64,000 nucleotides of DNA. Origin: Bacteroidia bacterium (GTDB lineage: Bacteria > Bacteroidota > Bacteroidia > Bacteroidales > Paludibacteraceae). The DNA lies in the NCBI GenBank assembly GCA_009929375.1, contig SAAO01000018.1, forward strand, positions 1 through 64,000. The letters run 5' to 3'. The notes beneath the pieces were generated by a model, which had not been told where the DNA came from, did no database searches, and was given only the letters and a program-made list of their open reading frames with translations. Below are positions 44,829 to 54,227 of this stretch, one piece after another (position 1 is the stretch's first letter; each line of letters begins with the position of its first letter). The translations under genes and the position numbers were made by a program.

Positions 44829-45638
44829 ATGCTGAATAATCTATCGAAATACGGTGAAAACACTGAGCGTATGCCTGTTGTGTTTGTGGGTCACGGTAGC
44901 CCAATGAATGCAATTGAGGACAATGAATTCAGCAGATCGTGGCAGAAACTTTCGCAAAACATCTTGCAACCGAAAGCAATACTTTGCGTGTCGGCTCACT
45001 GGGAAACATATGGCACCAGCGTTACGGCTATGGAACATCCGTCAACAATTCACGATTTTGGCGGTTTTCCGCGCGAACTTTACAATGTACAATATCCGGC
45101 TGAAGGTAGTCCTGCACTCGCCAGCGATCTGATAAAGAATGTAAAATCTCACATTGTACAGGCCGATTTAAACGATTGGGGCTTAGATCACGGCACATGG
45201 AGTGTGCTGCGACATATTTATCCAGATGCCAACATTCCTGTGCTGCAGTTAAGCCTGAACCGTAATTTAAAACCATCTGAACATTATAGTCTGGCAAGCG
45301 AATTACATGCACTGCGTCACAAAGGTATACTCATTATGGGAAGCGGCAATATGGTACACAATTTAAGACTTGTGGACTGGCGCAATCAGGACAATGCCTA
45401 TACATGGGCTGCAGAAGCAAACGAGACAATGAAAAACCACATTTTAAGTGGAAATCACAAAGCACTTATCAATTTTGATACTCAGGGCGAAGCTTTCAGA
45501 CTGTCGATTCCCACTGCAGAGCACTTTTTACCATTGCTTTACGTGCTCGGATTGCAGCAAAAGGATGAACAACTCACTTTCTTTAATGATAAATTGCAGA
45601 TGGGCTCACTATCAATGACCGGGCTGATAATTGGCTGA
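44829..45638 (+). CDS. ygiD: 4,5-DOPA dioxygenase-like extradiol dioxygenase (class III)
   Basis: A 269-residue enzyme of the DODA/LigB-type superfamily, non-heme metal dependent. Conserved motifs include VFVGHGSPMNAIE (metal His) near residue 20, VSAHWE near 55, IHDFGGFPRELYNVQYPAEG near 75, GLDHGTWSVLRHIYPDANIPVLQLSL near 120 and GSGNMVHNL near 180. The natural substrate in anaerobes is unclear; E. coli YgiD opens the ring of L-DOPA. The VTC operon terminator precedes it, and a tRNA-Lys gene follows. Confidence 0.88.
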   Translation: MLNNLSKYGENTERMPVVFVGHGSPMNAIEDNEFSRSWQKLSQNILQPKAILCVSAHWETYGTSVTAMEHPSTIHDFGGFPRELYNVQYPAEGSPALASDLIKNVKSHIVQADLNDWGLDHGTWSVLRHIYPDANIPVLQLSLNRNLKPSEHYSLASELHALRHKGILIMGSGNMVHNLRLVDWRNQDNAYTWAAEANETMKNHILSGNHKALINFDTQGEAFRLSIPTAEHFLPLLYVLGLQQKDEQLTFFNDKLQMGSLSMTGLIIG

Positions 45639-45730
45639 GGTATTTTCTGTGCAATGTGATTTTTGAACAAAAAATATCAAAATGACCACATTTATTTACA
45701 AAAAACGGGCTCCGAAAAAATATTTTTGAT

Positions 45731-45738
45731 TACATTTG
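45731..45738 (+). promoter_or_regulatory. -7 element upstream of tRNA-Lys
   Basis: TACATTTG matches TAnnTTTG, 22 bp before the tRNA 5' end. Confidence 0.55.
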
Positions 45739-45760
45739 CAACTCAAAAATTAATGTGACC

Positions 45761-45833
45761 GACTTCGTAGCTCAGTTGGTAGAGCAACAGACTCTTAATC
45801 TGTGGGGCGTGGGTTCGACCCCCACCGGGGTCA
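45761..45833 (+). tRNA. tRNA-Lys (anticodon CUU)
   Basis: A full cloverleaf can be folded by hand: acceptor GACTTCG with CGGGGTC (two G-T pairs), D-stem GCTC/GAGC, anticodon stem ACAGA/TCTGT around loop CTCTTAA (anticodon CTT, decoding AAG), T-stem GTGGG/CCCAC with loop TTCGACC, discriminator A. The 3' CCA is not encoded. A -7 promoter element lies just upstream and a terminator hairpin just downstream. Confidence 0.95.
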
Positions 45834-45855
45834 CAAATTTTTATTCAAACATAAG

Positions 45856-45889
45856 AAAGCCATATACCTTAACGGAATATGGCTTTTTT
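45856..45889 (+). terminator. Terminator after tRNA-Lys
   Basis: A 10-bp stem, AAAGCCATAT (45856-45865) with ATATGGCTTT (45877-45886), followed by TTTTG. Confidence 0.85.
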
Positions 45890-45923
45890 GATCACAGAAC
45901 TGAACAAATAAATAATTCTAAAA

Positions 45924-47318
45924 ATGAAAAAACTGATTTTATTTGCATTAACACTACTTTTCAGCTGCTTTGCACAGGCTCAGGTTCCGGCTTTTCCCGG
46001 TGCACTGGGCGGAGGAGCTTATGTGACCGGAGGCCGCGGAGGTAAAGTACTGGTGGTAAATTCACTTGCCGACGATGGCAGCGAGGGAACACTCCGCTGG
46101 GCCATTGATCAGAAGGGTGCGCGAATCATCGTGTTTCGCGTGGCCGGAATAATTGAACTACAGTCGGAACTCAAGATAAATCGCGGTCATGTTACCATTG
46201 CCGGACAGTCGGCTCCGGGCGATGGCATTACCATTAAAAATCATCCGGTGGTAGTAAGTTCCGACAACGTCATCATCCGTTTCATACGTTTTCGTATGGG
46301 TGATGAATTTTTCGAACAGGAAGATGCACTGAAAGGTTTGCGCAAGAAGGATATCATGATAGATCATTGCTCGATGAGCTGGAGCACCGACGAATGTGCT
46401 TCGTTTTACGATAACGAAAATTTCACGCTGCAATGGTGTATTCTGTCGGAAAGTTTGAGAAATTCAACTCATAAAAAAGGTTCACATGGCTACGGAGGAA
46501 TTTGGGGCGGCAAAAAAGCATCGTTCCACCACAATCTTCTGGCACATCACGACAGTCGCAATCCGCGCTTTTGCGGAAGCCGTTACAGCAATCAGCCCGA
46601 ACTCGAAAAAGTTGATTTCCGCAACAATGTAATTTATAACTGGGGAAGCAACAGTGGCTATGCAGGCGAAGGTGGCGAATATAATATCATAAACAATTAC
46701 TATAAACCCGGCCCTGCCACACTCGCCGGAAGTGGAAAACACACTTACCGCATTTTCTCACCAAATGCCGATGAAGGAGCAAATGCTCAGGCTCAGGGTG
46801 TTTGGGGAAAATTCTTTCTAAAAGGAAATGTAATGCACGGTCGCAAAAACGTAAGCCGCAACAATCTCCTTGGTTTTCATCCGAACACCGACGACAAAAC
46901 TATAAAAACTGAAGATTTGCTTTTAAAGGAAGAAGTAAAACTGTTTGAATTTCCACGTCAGTGCGCGAAAAAAGCCTACACTCAGGTATTGAAAAAAGCA
47001 GGAGCCAGTTTCGTTCGCGACGAAGTGGACAAACGCATTGTGCAGGAAGTTAAAGCGGGCTCATACACTTTTACCGGATCGAACGGTAGCAAAAACGGGC
47101 TTATTGATTCGCAAAAAGACGTAGGAGGCTGGCCCGTCTACACCTACAACGCAGCCAATGTTCCGGCCGATAGTGATATGGATGGCATGCCCGACGAATG
47201 GGAAATAAAGAACAAACTCGACAAAAATAATCCGGCCGATGCGTCTGTGACCGGTTTAAATAAAAATTATACAAATATCGAAGTATATCTGAATAGTCTG
47301 GTAAATCATTTATATTGA
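45924..47318 (+). CDS. Secreted pectate lyase-like protein (PL1-type beta-helix)
   Basis: A 464-residue exported protein, signal peptide MKKLILFALTLLFSCFAQA. It begins with the typical FPGALGGGAYVTGGRGGKV block and shows the parallel beta-helix of PL1-like lyases (TVAIAGQSAPGDGITI-like region, IIRFIRFRMGDE, MIDHCSMSWSTDECASF, LQWCILSESL). Acts outside the cytoplasm on pectin-like polyuronides by beta-elimination; catalytic residues were not individually assigned. The C-terminal DSDMDGMPDEWE is a calcium-binding thrombospondin-type motif often closing these enzymes. No T9SS tail is seen, but the next gene encodes a T9SS cargo. Confidence 0.88.
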   Translation: MKKLILFALTLLFSCFAQAQVPAFPGALGGGAYVTGGRGGKVLVVNSLADDGSEGTLRWAIDQKGARIIVFRVAGIIELQSELKINRGHVTIAGQSAPGDGITIKNHPVVVSSDNVIIRFIRFRMGDEFFEQEDALKGLRKKDIMIDHCSMSWSTDECASFYDNENFTLQWCILSESLRNSTHKKGSHGYGGIWGGKKASFHHNLLAHHDSRNPRFCGSRYSNQPELEKVDFRNNVIYNWGSNSGYAGEGGEYNIINNYYKPGPATLAGSGKHTYRIFSPNADEGANAQAQGVWGKFFLKGNVMHGRKNVSRNNLLGFHPNTDDKTIKTEDLLLKEEVKLFEFPRQCAKKAYTQVLKKAGASFVRDEVDKRIVQEVKAGSYTFTGSNGSKNGLIDSQKDVGGWPVYTYNAANVPADSDMDGMPDEWEIKNKLDKNNPADASVTGLNKNYTNIEVYLNSLVNHLY

Positions 47319-47348
47319 TTTACTGACTTTTACTTATTTCAAAAACCG

Positions 47349-47392
47349 GGAACAGGCTGAAGACTGATTGAAATCAGACTACAGCCTGTTCC
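47349..47392 (+). terminator. Hairpin after the pectate lyase gene
   Basis: Stem GGAACAGGCT (47349-47358) with AGCCTGTTCC (47383-47392), enclosing a small inner hairpin around CTGAT/ATCAG. No strong T run. Confidence 0.55.
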
Positions 47393-47505
47393 TGTTATAT
47401 ATCACAACGGCATTTATTACACACATTGCGGTAATATGTACACATATATTGACGGTTATGATATTATTTTTGAGTTTAGAAAATTATGTCTAACATCTAA
47501 AATAA

Positions 47506-48315
47506 ATGATCATGAAAAAAACATTACTTTTTATTGCTGCAACAATGTTTACTTTTTCACTGAGTGCCCAAAGAACATGGGTTGTAGGTGACGATGCAAC
47601 GAATTTTCCTGTAAGCGCTGGCATTGGTGCCGGACCTGATAAATCTGTTTTTGTTGCCGATTTAGGCATACATACAGGTACAGCGACAAATACAAATATG
47701 GGACAGGTTGAAGCTTCTTCAAAGTCTTTTGGAGATATAACCTACCCAAACAGATTCAAAATGAACGGAGCTGGTTATCCAAGTGCGGCTGATACTCAAA
47801 CTACTCCTGCTGTTGGTGAAACCACATACTACACTCCAACACAACGTTTCCTCACTATAAAGGTTACCGGAGCAGGAACTATAAAAATACAAGGAGTTAC
47901 CGGATCCAGTTCCTCAACACGAAGACTTTTCGTAACCAATGGAACAAGTCTTGTTGGAACAATGGTTTTCGAAGCAGGGTCTGCAATCAGTGAACAAACA
48001 GTTGAATATACCGGAGGAGAAGCAGTTCTTTATATTTTCGGAAATCAATCGATAAATTTATATCGTATTGAAGCAACTTCAGCAACCACGCACACTTCAT
48101 TAACCTCATCTGTAAACAACATTTTCACTGACAAAGGCATTCGTTTCGACGGTGTAAAACTTACAAACGAATCAAACTTATCGTTAAGAGTTTACAATAC
48201 TCTTGGAAAAGAAGTAGCCCGCGCCAACTCTGAAATCAATATGAGTACTTTGCCGAAGGGCGTTTACATGGTTCGTGCCGAAGGAGTTAAAGGTGCTTTC
48301 AAATTCTCAAAATAG
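47506..48315 (+). CDS. T9SS type A sorting-domain secreted protein
   Basis: About 269 residues. Signal peptide (MKKTLLFIAATMFTFSLSA, ATG at 47506 or 47512), then a beta-rich domain (YYTPTQRFLTIKVTGAGTIKIQG, VTGSSSSTRRLFV) of the sort found with secreted carbohydrate-active enzymes. The last 70 residues are a type IX secretion sorting domain (LSLRVYNTLGKEVARA, then LPKGVYMVRAEG and a basic FKFSK end). It should cross the outer membrane and be attached or released at the surface. It follows the pectate lyase gene, so a role in plant polysaccharide binding is possible. Confidence 0.85.
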   Translation: MIMKKTLLFIAATMFTFSLSAQRTWVVGDDATNFPVSAGIGAGPDKSVFVADLGIHTGTATNTNMGQVEASSKSFGDITYPNRFKMNGAGYPSAADTQTTPAVGETTYYTPTQRFLTIKVTGAGTIKIQGVTGSSSSTRRLFVTNGTSLVGTMVFEAGSAISEQTVEYTGGEAVLYIFGNQSINLYRIEATSATTHTSLTSSVNNIFTDKGIRFDGVKLTNESNLSLRVYNTLGKEVARANSEINMSTLPKGVYMVRAEGVKGAFKFSK

Positions 48316-48324
48316 TTTTTTAAG

Positions 48325-48378
48325 GTTTCGCACAAAAAAAGGAGACAAATTAAATTGTCTCCTTTTTTTGTGCGAAAC
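48325..48378. terminator. Strong bidirectional terminator before recA
   Basis: A perfect 24-bp stem, left arm 48325-48348 and right arm 48355-48378 with a 6-nt loop; the stem contains seven-base A and T runs. It lies between the convergent T9SS gene and recA. Confidence 0.9.
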
Positions 48379-48387
48379 ATCAAATGA

Positions 48388-49413
48388 TTAGTTTTTTGCT
48401 TCTTTGATTGCTTCCACAATTTTGGCTTCGAGTTCGGCAGCCAAATCCGGATTATCACGAATCACATTTTTCGAAGCATCACGTCCCTGCGCAAGTTTAG
48501 TATCGCCATAGCTAAACCACGAGCCACTTTTCTTAACAATACCATATTCCACTCCAAGATCGAGAATTTCACCTGTTTTCGAAATTCCTTCGCCGAACAT
48601 AATGTCGAATTCAGCCTTACGGAAAGGAGGTGCCACTTTGTTTTTCACCACTTTTACGCGGGTTTGGTTACCAATCGCGTCTTCTCCATCCTTCAACTGG
48701 CCGATACGGCGAATATCCAGACGAACCGAAGCGTAGAACTTCAAGGCGTTACCACCGGTTGTGGTTTCAGGATTTCCGAACATTACACCAATCTTATCGC
48801 GCAACTGGTTGATAAAGATACAGGTTGTATTTGTCTTGTTGATATTGGCGGTAAGTTTACGCAAAGCCTGCGACATAAGGCGCGCCTGCAAACCCATTTT
48901 CGAGTCGCCCATATCACCTTCGAGTTCAGCTTTGGGAGTAAGAGCAGCAACCGAGTCAATCACCACAATATCCACAGCCGACGAGCGGATCAACTGATCG
49001 GCAATTTCGAGTGCCTGCTCACCATTATCAGGTTGCGAAATCAGCAGTTCGTCGATATTTACACCTAATTTTTCAGCATAAAAACGATCGAATGCATGCT
49101 CGGCATCGATAATTGCTGCAATACCACCGGCTTTCTGAGCTTCCGCAATGGCATGTATGGCCAGGGTTGTTTTACCCGACGATTCAGGTCCGTAAATTTC
49201 AATCACACGACCACGCGGATAACCGCCCACGCCCAATGCAATATTCAAACCCACCGAGCCGGTCGAAATCACAGGAACATCTTCCACTTTGCTGTCGCCC
49301 AGTTTCATAATAGTACCTTTTCCGTGATCTTTTTCAATTTTATCCATTGCCAGTTGCAATGCTTTCAGTTTTTCAAGCGAAGGTTTTTTAGCTTCGTCAA
49401 TTTTCTCTGCCAT
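48388..49413 (-). CDS. recA: Recombinase RecA
   Basis: DNA strand-exchange ATPase and SOS co-protease. 341 residues with Walker [15 protein letters not shown] (about residue 74), [21 protein letters not shown] near 145 and the [23 protein letters not shown]2 region near 200. No intein. Expressed from a TACCTTTG element at 49501-49494, leaving an 80-nt leader. Confidence 0.97.
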   Translation of the reverse strand: MAEKIDEAKKPSLEKLKALQLAMDKIEKDHGKGTIMKLGDSKVEDVPVISTGSVGLNIALGVGGYPRGRVIEIYGPESSGKTTLAIHAIAEAQKAGGIAAIIDAEHAFDRFYAEKLGVNIDELLISQPDNGEQALEIADQLIRSSAVDIVVIDSVAALTPKAELEGDMGDSKMGLQARLMSQALRKLTANINKTNTTCIFINQLRDKIGVMFGNPETTTGGNALKFYASVRLDIRRIGQLKDGEDAIGNQTRVKVVKNKVAPPFRKAEFDIMFGEGISKTGEILDLGVEYGIVKKSGSWFSYGDTKLAQGRDASKNVIRDNPDLAAELEAKIVEAIKEAKN

Positions 49414-49493
49414 AGTTTATTATATTATTTATTTTTTTTGATATCACACTAAAAAAATGCCGGGAGAACTAAGCTGTTTTCCCAAGCCTGTGA

Positions 49494-49501
49494 CAAAGGT
49501 A
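49494..49501 (-). promoter_or_regulatory. -7 element of recA
   Basis: TACCTTTG on the minus strand matches TAnnTTTG. No SOS (LexA) box could be recognised around it. Confidence 0.55.
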
Positions 49502-49707
49502 TAATTTATTTTTTATTCATAATACAGAAAAATACAAATGATTTGTGAATTGTTGAAAACAAAAATGTACGAACCGTTTAGAGCTATCTGTAAAAACTAA
49601 ATCGGAAAAAATGAACTGATCAAAAAAGAATAATTTGTGAATATAATTGTAATAATCAGCCGCAAAAATCGTTAATACAAGAAAACCATTCACAAAACCC
49701 TGAAGCT

Positions 49708-50523
49708 ATGCTTAACAAAATCCCCCTGTTCACGATTCTACAGTTTTTCTGCATTACAGTTATTTTTAATTCCTGTGCACTGATCACAGAACCCTCACCA
49801 TGGAACGAAGAGGTTGTTCCGGTTGTTTTTTCGATTATTACACCTGGCGAAGAAGTACAGGTTTATGTGGGAACTTCATACTCAGAAGACACTACAACCA
49901 ATCATTACACCCCCTCAAAAGTATTTATTTCAGAAAAAGACAGCAGTTGGATTGAATTAAATGCTCAGGACAGCGCTGTGTACAGCACTAATAATATTCA
50001 TATAAAAAGCGGCAGCACTTATTTGCTTAAAGTTGAAACCGGCACAGAAACTGTGTATGCACAAACCACTGTTCCTACTCTGGACGCAGAAATAATTGAC
50101 GGAAAATGCATCCGGATTTCAGATTCCAGCGGTGACAATGTGAATGTATCTACCTATAATTGCTTGCTTAAAGTTCAGCTCCGCTTTTCGGAAAACAAAG
50201 AATACGGCTATTACCTGACGGCATTTTCAAATGTGATTGCTTCATTTCTTTTTTCAGGCTCCGAAACTTTTGAACTACCCAATTTTATAGTCGAAAGGAG
50301 AGTCAGTGCATTCAATATTCAAATGACGACTGTAGATCCTAACCTAAAAAAATTCCTACGGGCTGTAGAAATCGAGTCTTCCACATTCGATGGCGGTGAC
50401 ATCACATATGTCTTAGCTTTGTATGGAGGCAACTATCCGGCATATTCAAATATTACAAACGGAGTAGGTTTGTTCGGAAGTTTCGTAAAAAACAGCAAAC
50501 TGATTTATGTAACCAACAACTAA
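49708..50523 (+). CDS. DUF4249 lipoprotein, pair 1
   Basis: A 271-residue lipoprotein, Cys23 in FNSC, of the DUF4249 family: WNEEVVPVVFSIITPGEEVQVYVGTSY and a closing SNITNGVGLFGSF. Members are beta-sandwich lipoproteins encoded beside TonB-dependent receptors and are thought to assist substrate capture at the outer membrane. It lies 3 bp before its receptor partner and is clearly a paralogue of the gene at 55007 (shared PSPWN/APWN, NGVGLFGS). Confidence 0.9.
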   Translation: MLNKIPLFTILQFFCITVIFNSCALITEPSPWNEEVVPVVFSIITPGEEVQVYVGTSYSEDTTTNHYTPSKVFISEKDSSWIELNAQDSAVYSTNNIHIKSGSTYLLKVETGTETVYAQTTVPTLDAEIIDGKCIRISDSSGDNVNVSTYNCLLKVQLRFSENKEYGYYLTAFSNVIASFLFSGSETFELPNFIVERRVSAFNIQMTTVDPNLKKFLRAVEIESSTFDGGDITYVLALYGGNYPAYSNITNGVGLFGSFVKNSKLIYVTNN

Positions 50524-50526
50524 GCC

Positions 50527-52911
50527 GTGATGAAGCATCTGAAAATTTTTATACTTATCGTTCTGGTGATACATATTTCCAACAATGCCAAAGCACAGGC
50601 TTATGCCCGCCAATATCAACTTCGGGGAACAATTGTGGATAGTCGTACGCAGAAAGGAATCAGTAAAATACCATTTGTAGTAAAACCCTTCAACCGACGT
50701 TTGGAAGCCAACAAACAAGGTGAATTTCTATTTCAGCTCCGGAAAGGTGAATACAGTATTGTAATTGATTTTTACCCATTTACAAAAAAGGAAGTCGCTA
50801 TAAATCTGGTTTCGGACACAACTCTGTTCATTGAACTTGTGACCTCCGAAGAAACCATTTACATTCCCGATGTGGAGGTTTTTTCTGCAAAACCGACCAC
50901 AAACCAACCTGCAGGAATTGTGCAAACCGACAGAGTCACATTACAAAACTTTCCGGCACTTATTGGCGAGCGCGATATTCTGAAAGCGCTTTCGCAGACC
51001 TCGGGAGTAACTTCGAGCAGCGAGGGCGCAGCCGACATGCAGGTTCGGGGAGGTTCGCACGGACAAAATCTCTATTTGCTGAACGGCATTCCGCTTTACA
51101 GCACCGAACATTTTTGGGGAATGGTTTCGGCGTACAATCCGCTTATTGTAAAATCGGCAAAGCTTTACAAATCAGGTTTTCCCGCAGAATATGGCGGAAA
51201 AGTTTCATCCGTGATCGATGTGCAGACCGACGATGCTGATTTGAAAAAATTCAGAGGTGCAGCGGACATAAGTCTTTTGTCGTCGAAACTTATGCTTAAC
51301 ACACCGATAATTAAGGATAAAATGGCACTTTCGTTGTCGGGACGAATTTCTAATTACAGTCTGGTAAATATCATTTCACGGCTCAACCTTAAGCCCGAAA
51401 CTCCGGTTTACAACCTGTATTTTGGCGATATTAATGCTGATTTTCATTGGAAAATATCGGAAAAAGATAAATTAAAAATCACATGGTTCAACAACAACGA
51501 TGGATTTGGTGTAATTACAGAGGATGAAAACTACATTACAGACTCGTGGATGAAAAATGCGCAGAAAAATATCAGCGCTAACTGGTATCGAAAAGTTGGC
51601 CACAATACCGAAAACCATCTTATGACCTATTACGACAGTTATAAATTTGATTTCGGATTAGAAAACACCAGCATAGACAAAACTCAAAAAAGCACATTTC
51701 GCATGATCACAGGCATTGGCTCGTGGGGTGTGTCCGACAAATTTCAGCTGGATTTATCTGATGATTTGAAACTAAAAAGCGGACTTTCATTTACCACTTA
51801 CAGATTTTCGCCTTTCACGGGTAGTTTTTCCGACAGCACTTTCAGAAAACCGGAAACACGCAACAATCTTCACACTTACGACATAACTGCATTCGCAGAT
51901 GGTCACTGGACGTTTCGTCCTAAACAAACAGTCAGCGCCGGAGTGCGTATAAATGGTTTTGGTAACAAACAGAGTTTTTTTAATTCGTTTGAACCACGTG
52001 TAAGTTATCATGGCGAGTTCGAAAAAGCGTTCTCGCTCAGCGCATCGGCTGGTAGGCTTTCGCAACCTGTTCACCGACTTGCAAATACGGGGTTGGGAAT
52101 TCCGATAGCTCTTTTTGTACCTTCAACCGATTATTTACGGCCACAAAGCTCATGGAATTTCTCACTGGGAGCCGCAAAAGATTTCAAAACCGAAAAATGG
52201 GCAGCTTCGCTAAAAGCAGATGCATGGTTTAAAACATTCCAAAATATTGCCGAATTTAAAGATGGCATTGATGCTTTTACAATTATGCAAAAAAATCTGG
52301 ACATACTGAACCACCCAACTGATTTTGTAACTCAGGGAAAAGGACAGGCTTACGGATTAGACATAAACAGCAATATAACAAACAAGAAATGGTCGGCCAC
52401 AGCCGATTATACATTGATGCAGGCGATACATCAATTCGACGAACTAAATGCAGGCAAACCATTTGCAGCATCCACCGACATCAGGCACAGCATTAACGTG
52501 ACTTTCAAACGCTATATATCCGACCATATGAATATATGTATCAGTTGGCAATATCGCACAGGAAAGCCCATTACCGTCCCTACCCGATTGTTTATGTATC
52601 CGAATTACAATCCCGACAATGGAAAAATTGAAAACTCGTACCAACAAACCTTAGTCGTTGAAGAAGCACGAAATAACTACCGCACAAAGTCGTTCCATAA
52701 AGCTGATGTGGCCATAAACAGAGACTATCTGGCATTTGGAAAATACGAAGCTAATTTCTCGCTCGGCTTTTACAATTTGTACAACCGTGCCAATCCCTAT
52801 ATTTACTTTATTACACAAAAAAGAAATGCCAACGGAAGCTACAAACCAGTTTTAAAATCGATGCAGATATTTCCAATCCTGCCATCGTTTTCGTGGATGA
52901 TGAGGTTTTGA
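50527..52911 (+). CDS. TonB-dependent receptor, pair 1
   Basis: A 794-residue outer-membrane receptor: signal peptide, carboxypeptidase-regulatory-like domain (about 25-110), plug with ILKALSQTSGVTSSSEGAADMQVRGG and the NLYLLNGIPLYSTEHFWGMVSAYNP core (about 150-205), then a 22-strand barrel with a FSWMMRF C-terminus. Paired with a DUF4249 lipoprotein. About 1:1 aligned by eye with the receptor at 55815. Substrate unknown. Confidence 0.92.
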   Translation: MMKHLKIFILIVLVIHISNNAKAQAYARQYQLRGTIVDSRTQKGISKIPFVVKPFNRRLEANKQGEFLFQLRKGEYSIVIDFYPFTKKEVAINLVSDTTLFIELVTSEETIYIPDVEVFSAKPTTNQPAGIVQTDRVTLQNFPALIGERDILKALSQTSGVTSSSEGAADMQVRGGSHGQNLYLLNGIPLYSTEHFWGMVSAYNPLIVKSAKLYKSGFPAEYGGKVSSVIDVQTDDADLKKFRGAADISLLSSKLMLNTPIIKDKMALSLSGRISNYSLVNIISRLNLKPETPVYNLYFGDINADFHWKISEKDKLKITWFNNNDGFGVITEDENYITDSWMKNAQKNISANWYRKVGHNTENHLMTYYDSYKFDFGLENTSIDKTQKSTFRMITGIGSWGVSDKFQLDLSDDLKLKSGLSFTTYRFSPFTGSFSDSTFRKPETRNNLHTYDITAFADGHWTFRPKQTVSAGVRINGFGNKQSFFNSFEPRVSYHGEFEKAFSLSASAGRLSQPVHRLANTGLGIPIALFVPSTDYLRPQSSWNFSLGAAKDFKTEKWAASLKADAWFKTFQNIAEFKDGIDAFTIMQKNLDILNHPTDFVTQGKGQAYGLDINSNITNKKWSATADYTLMQAIHQFDELNAGKPFAASTDIRHSINVTFKRYISDHMNICISWQYRTGKPITVPTRLFMYPNYNPDNGKIENSYQQTLVVEEARNNYRTKSFHKADVAINRDYLAFGKYEANFSLGFYNLYNRANPYIYFITQKRNANGSYKPVLKSMQIFPILPSFSWMMRF

Positions 52912-52988
52912 CAAAACCCAATCAAACCTAAAAAAAAAAACATACGTTAATCGCAAACCCAATAATTTTTACATTAAGAATATTGAAT

Positions 52989-52996
52989 TATATTTG
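52989..52996 (+). promoter_or_regulatory. -7 element of the mini transcription unit
   Basis: TATATTTG, full TAnnTTTG match, about 30 bp before the 15-codon ORF. No TTG at the -33 position. Confidence 0.5.
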
Positions 52997-53025
52997 CATT
53001 GCAAATAAATAACCAAACAATAATT

Positions 53026-53073
53026 ATGGATACTACTGTTACTTTTCTCAGAAAGTCATTGTTTCTAACATAA
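53026..53073 (+). CDS. 15-codon ORF, possible leader peptide or gene remnant
   Basis: ATG-initiated frame encoding MDTTVTFLRKSLFLT and stop. It follows a -7 element by 30 bp and a large hairpin begins just after its stop codon. It could be a leader peptide, the 5' remnant of a decayed gene, or chance. Too short for family assignment. Confidence 0.35.
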   Translation: MDTTVTFLRKSLFLT

Positions 53074-53075
53074 AA

Positions 53076-53135
53076 AAAACTCTTTATCGCTTTATCCGGC
53101 TTATAATATGCCGGCATTGCGGTGAAGAGTTTTTG
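53076..53135 (+). terminator. Large hairpin after the 15-codon ORF
   Basis: Outer stem AAAACTCTTTATCGC (53076-53090) with GCGGTGAAGAGTTTT (53119-53133), two G-T pairs, enclosing an inner CCGGC/GCCGG hairpin. A T-rich tail follows, so it can terminate transcription ahead of the lipoprotein. Confidence 0.75.
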
Positions 53136-53220
53136 TTTGTATATACATTAAAGCTATCTCGACTTTTGTCACATAGCGCACAACCAACGGTCAACGACAC
53201 GAAGTGAGTTAATAGTTCAA

Positions 53221-54201
53221 TTATTTAAGAAAAAAGTAATTTTTATCTTCGCTATTATATTAACAGCACTTACATCGTGCGAGAAAGAAGAAGTAACATT
53301 AGCAACAAGTAATCTTTCAAACAATGAGTTTTCAAAAGGTTTTGTCATTGAAAATGGGTATATAAAATTCAACAGCATTCATTCTTACGACAGCATAATC
53401 AGGACGCTATTTGAATTAGACCATTCAGAGCTAAAATCGTTCACTAATTCGCTTGGATATACAACTCTTTACGATTTTAATCATAAAACTGGGCTGCCTG
53501 TAGATTCTATTAAAATCCAAACACAAGATGTGTATTTAAGTATGCTTCTAAACAAAGATGGGATATTAATGATTGGTGATACAATTCTTAAAATAACAGA
53601 AAATGATGCATTCATTATTGAAGATGGCAACTTTGAAACAGTCAAACAAATCAACTCCAGAATGAATAATTCAAAATTAAAAAACGTTATTGTAAAATCA
53701 CATTCAAAAAATTTAAATCCGATTAATGATGTATCAGAAATGAGAAAACTACAGGGAACAGAATCGAAATACGATGGATTTGTACAAACAGGCTTAACAA
53801 AATCGGGTACCAACTATCCAAGAGAAGAAAGAGTCGAGTTTAGTGCATTCAGTGTTGTTTCACCATTTTGGCCATTTGGTCTCACATACATTGGAGCAAA
53901 GATGAATGGGGAAGCACGCCAAAAGGACGTATGGTGGGGAAAGTACTGGGGATCATGGTTTAACGATGAGATAAATTATGGTGAAATAACCATTAACTCA
54001 GGCAAATGGGGTCCGGAAAACAACTGTATTGAAAATATAGTTCCGGGAACAAAAGTATTCAACATAGCAGATAAAGAAATGAAATATGCCAGAGAATATG
54101 GTCCAACAAACAACCTGCATGCAAAAAATCTCAGTGTAACATATAAATATAGAAAAACACCGGGATTTAGCATTCACTCAACCACTATTGTCTGGGAATA
54201 A
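53221..54201 (+). CDS. Lipoprotein of unknown function with no canonical start codon
   Basis: The frame is open from 53152 to the stop at 54201. From 53224 it reads FKKKVIFIFAIILTALTSC, a textbook lipoprotein signal with lipidated Cys codon at 53278, then EKEEVTLATSN and a 300-residue mature part with no recognised family (KGFVIENGYIKFNSI, FWPFGLTYIGAKMNGEARQ, CIENIVPGTKVFNIAD). No ATG, GTG or TTG exists upstream of the signal; the first is GTG at 53530, deep inside. The 5' end given is where the signal begins and is approximate. Either a rare start (ATA at 53212, ATT at 53239), a 5' deletion making a pseudogene, or a sequence error. Confidence 0.6.
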   Translation, partial: LFKKKVIFIFAIILTALTSCEKEEVTLATSNLSNNEFSKGFVIENGYIKFNSIHSYDSIIRTLFELDHSELKSFTNSLGYTTLYDFNHKTGLPVDSIKIQTQDVYLSMLLNKDGILMIGDTILKITENDAFIIEDGNFETVKQINSRMNNSKLKNVIVKSHSKNLNPINDVSEMRKLQGTESKYDGFVQTGLTKSGTNYPREERVEFSAFSVVSPFWPFGLTYIGAKMNGEARQKDVWWGKYWGSWFNDEINYGEITINSGKWGPENNCIENIVPGTKVFNIADKEMKYAREYGPTNNLHAKNLSVTYKYRKTPGFSIHSTTIVWE

Positions 54202-54227
54202 AAAAAAGAGGCTGTCTCAAAAAAAAT

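Larger units (their letters stand above)
52912..53220. other. Intergenic region with mini transcription unit
   Basis: Contains a promoter element (52989), a 15-codon ORF (53026) and a large hairpin (53076), listed separately. The last 85 bp run into the start-less lipoprotein frame. Confidence 0.6.

Noticed and set aside
49414-49560. LexA/SOS box upstream of recA
   Set aside because: No recognisable LexA-type dyad could be found; only the -7 promoter element is supported.
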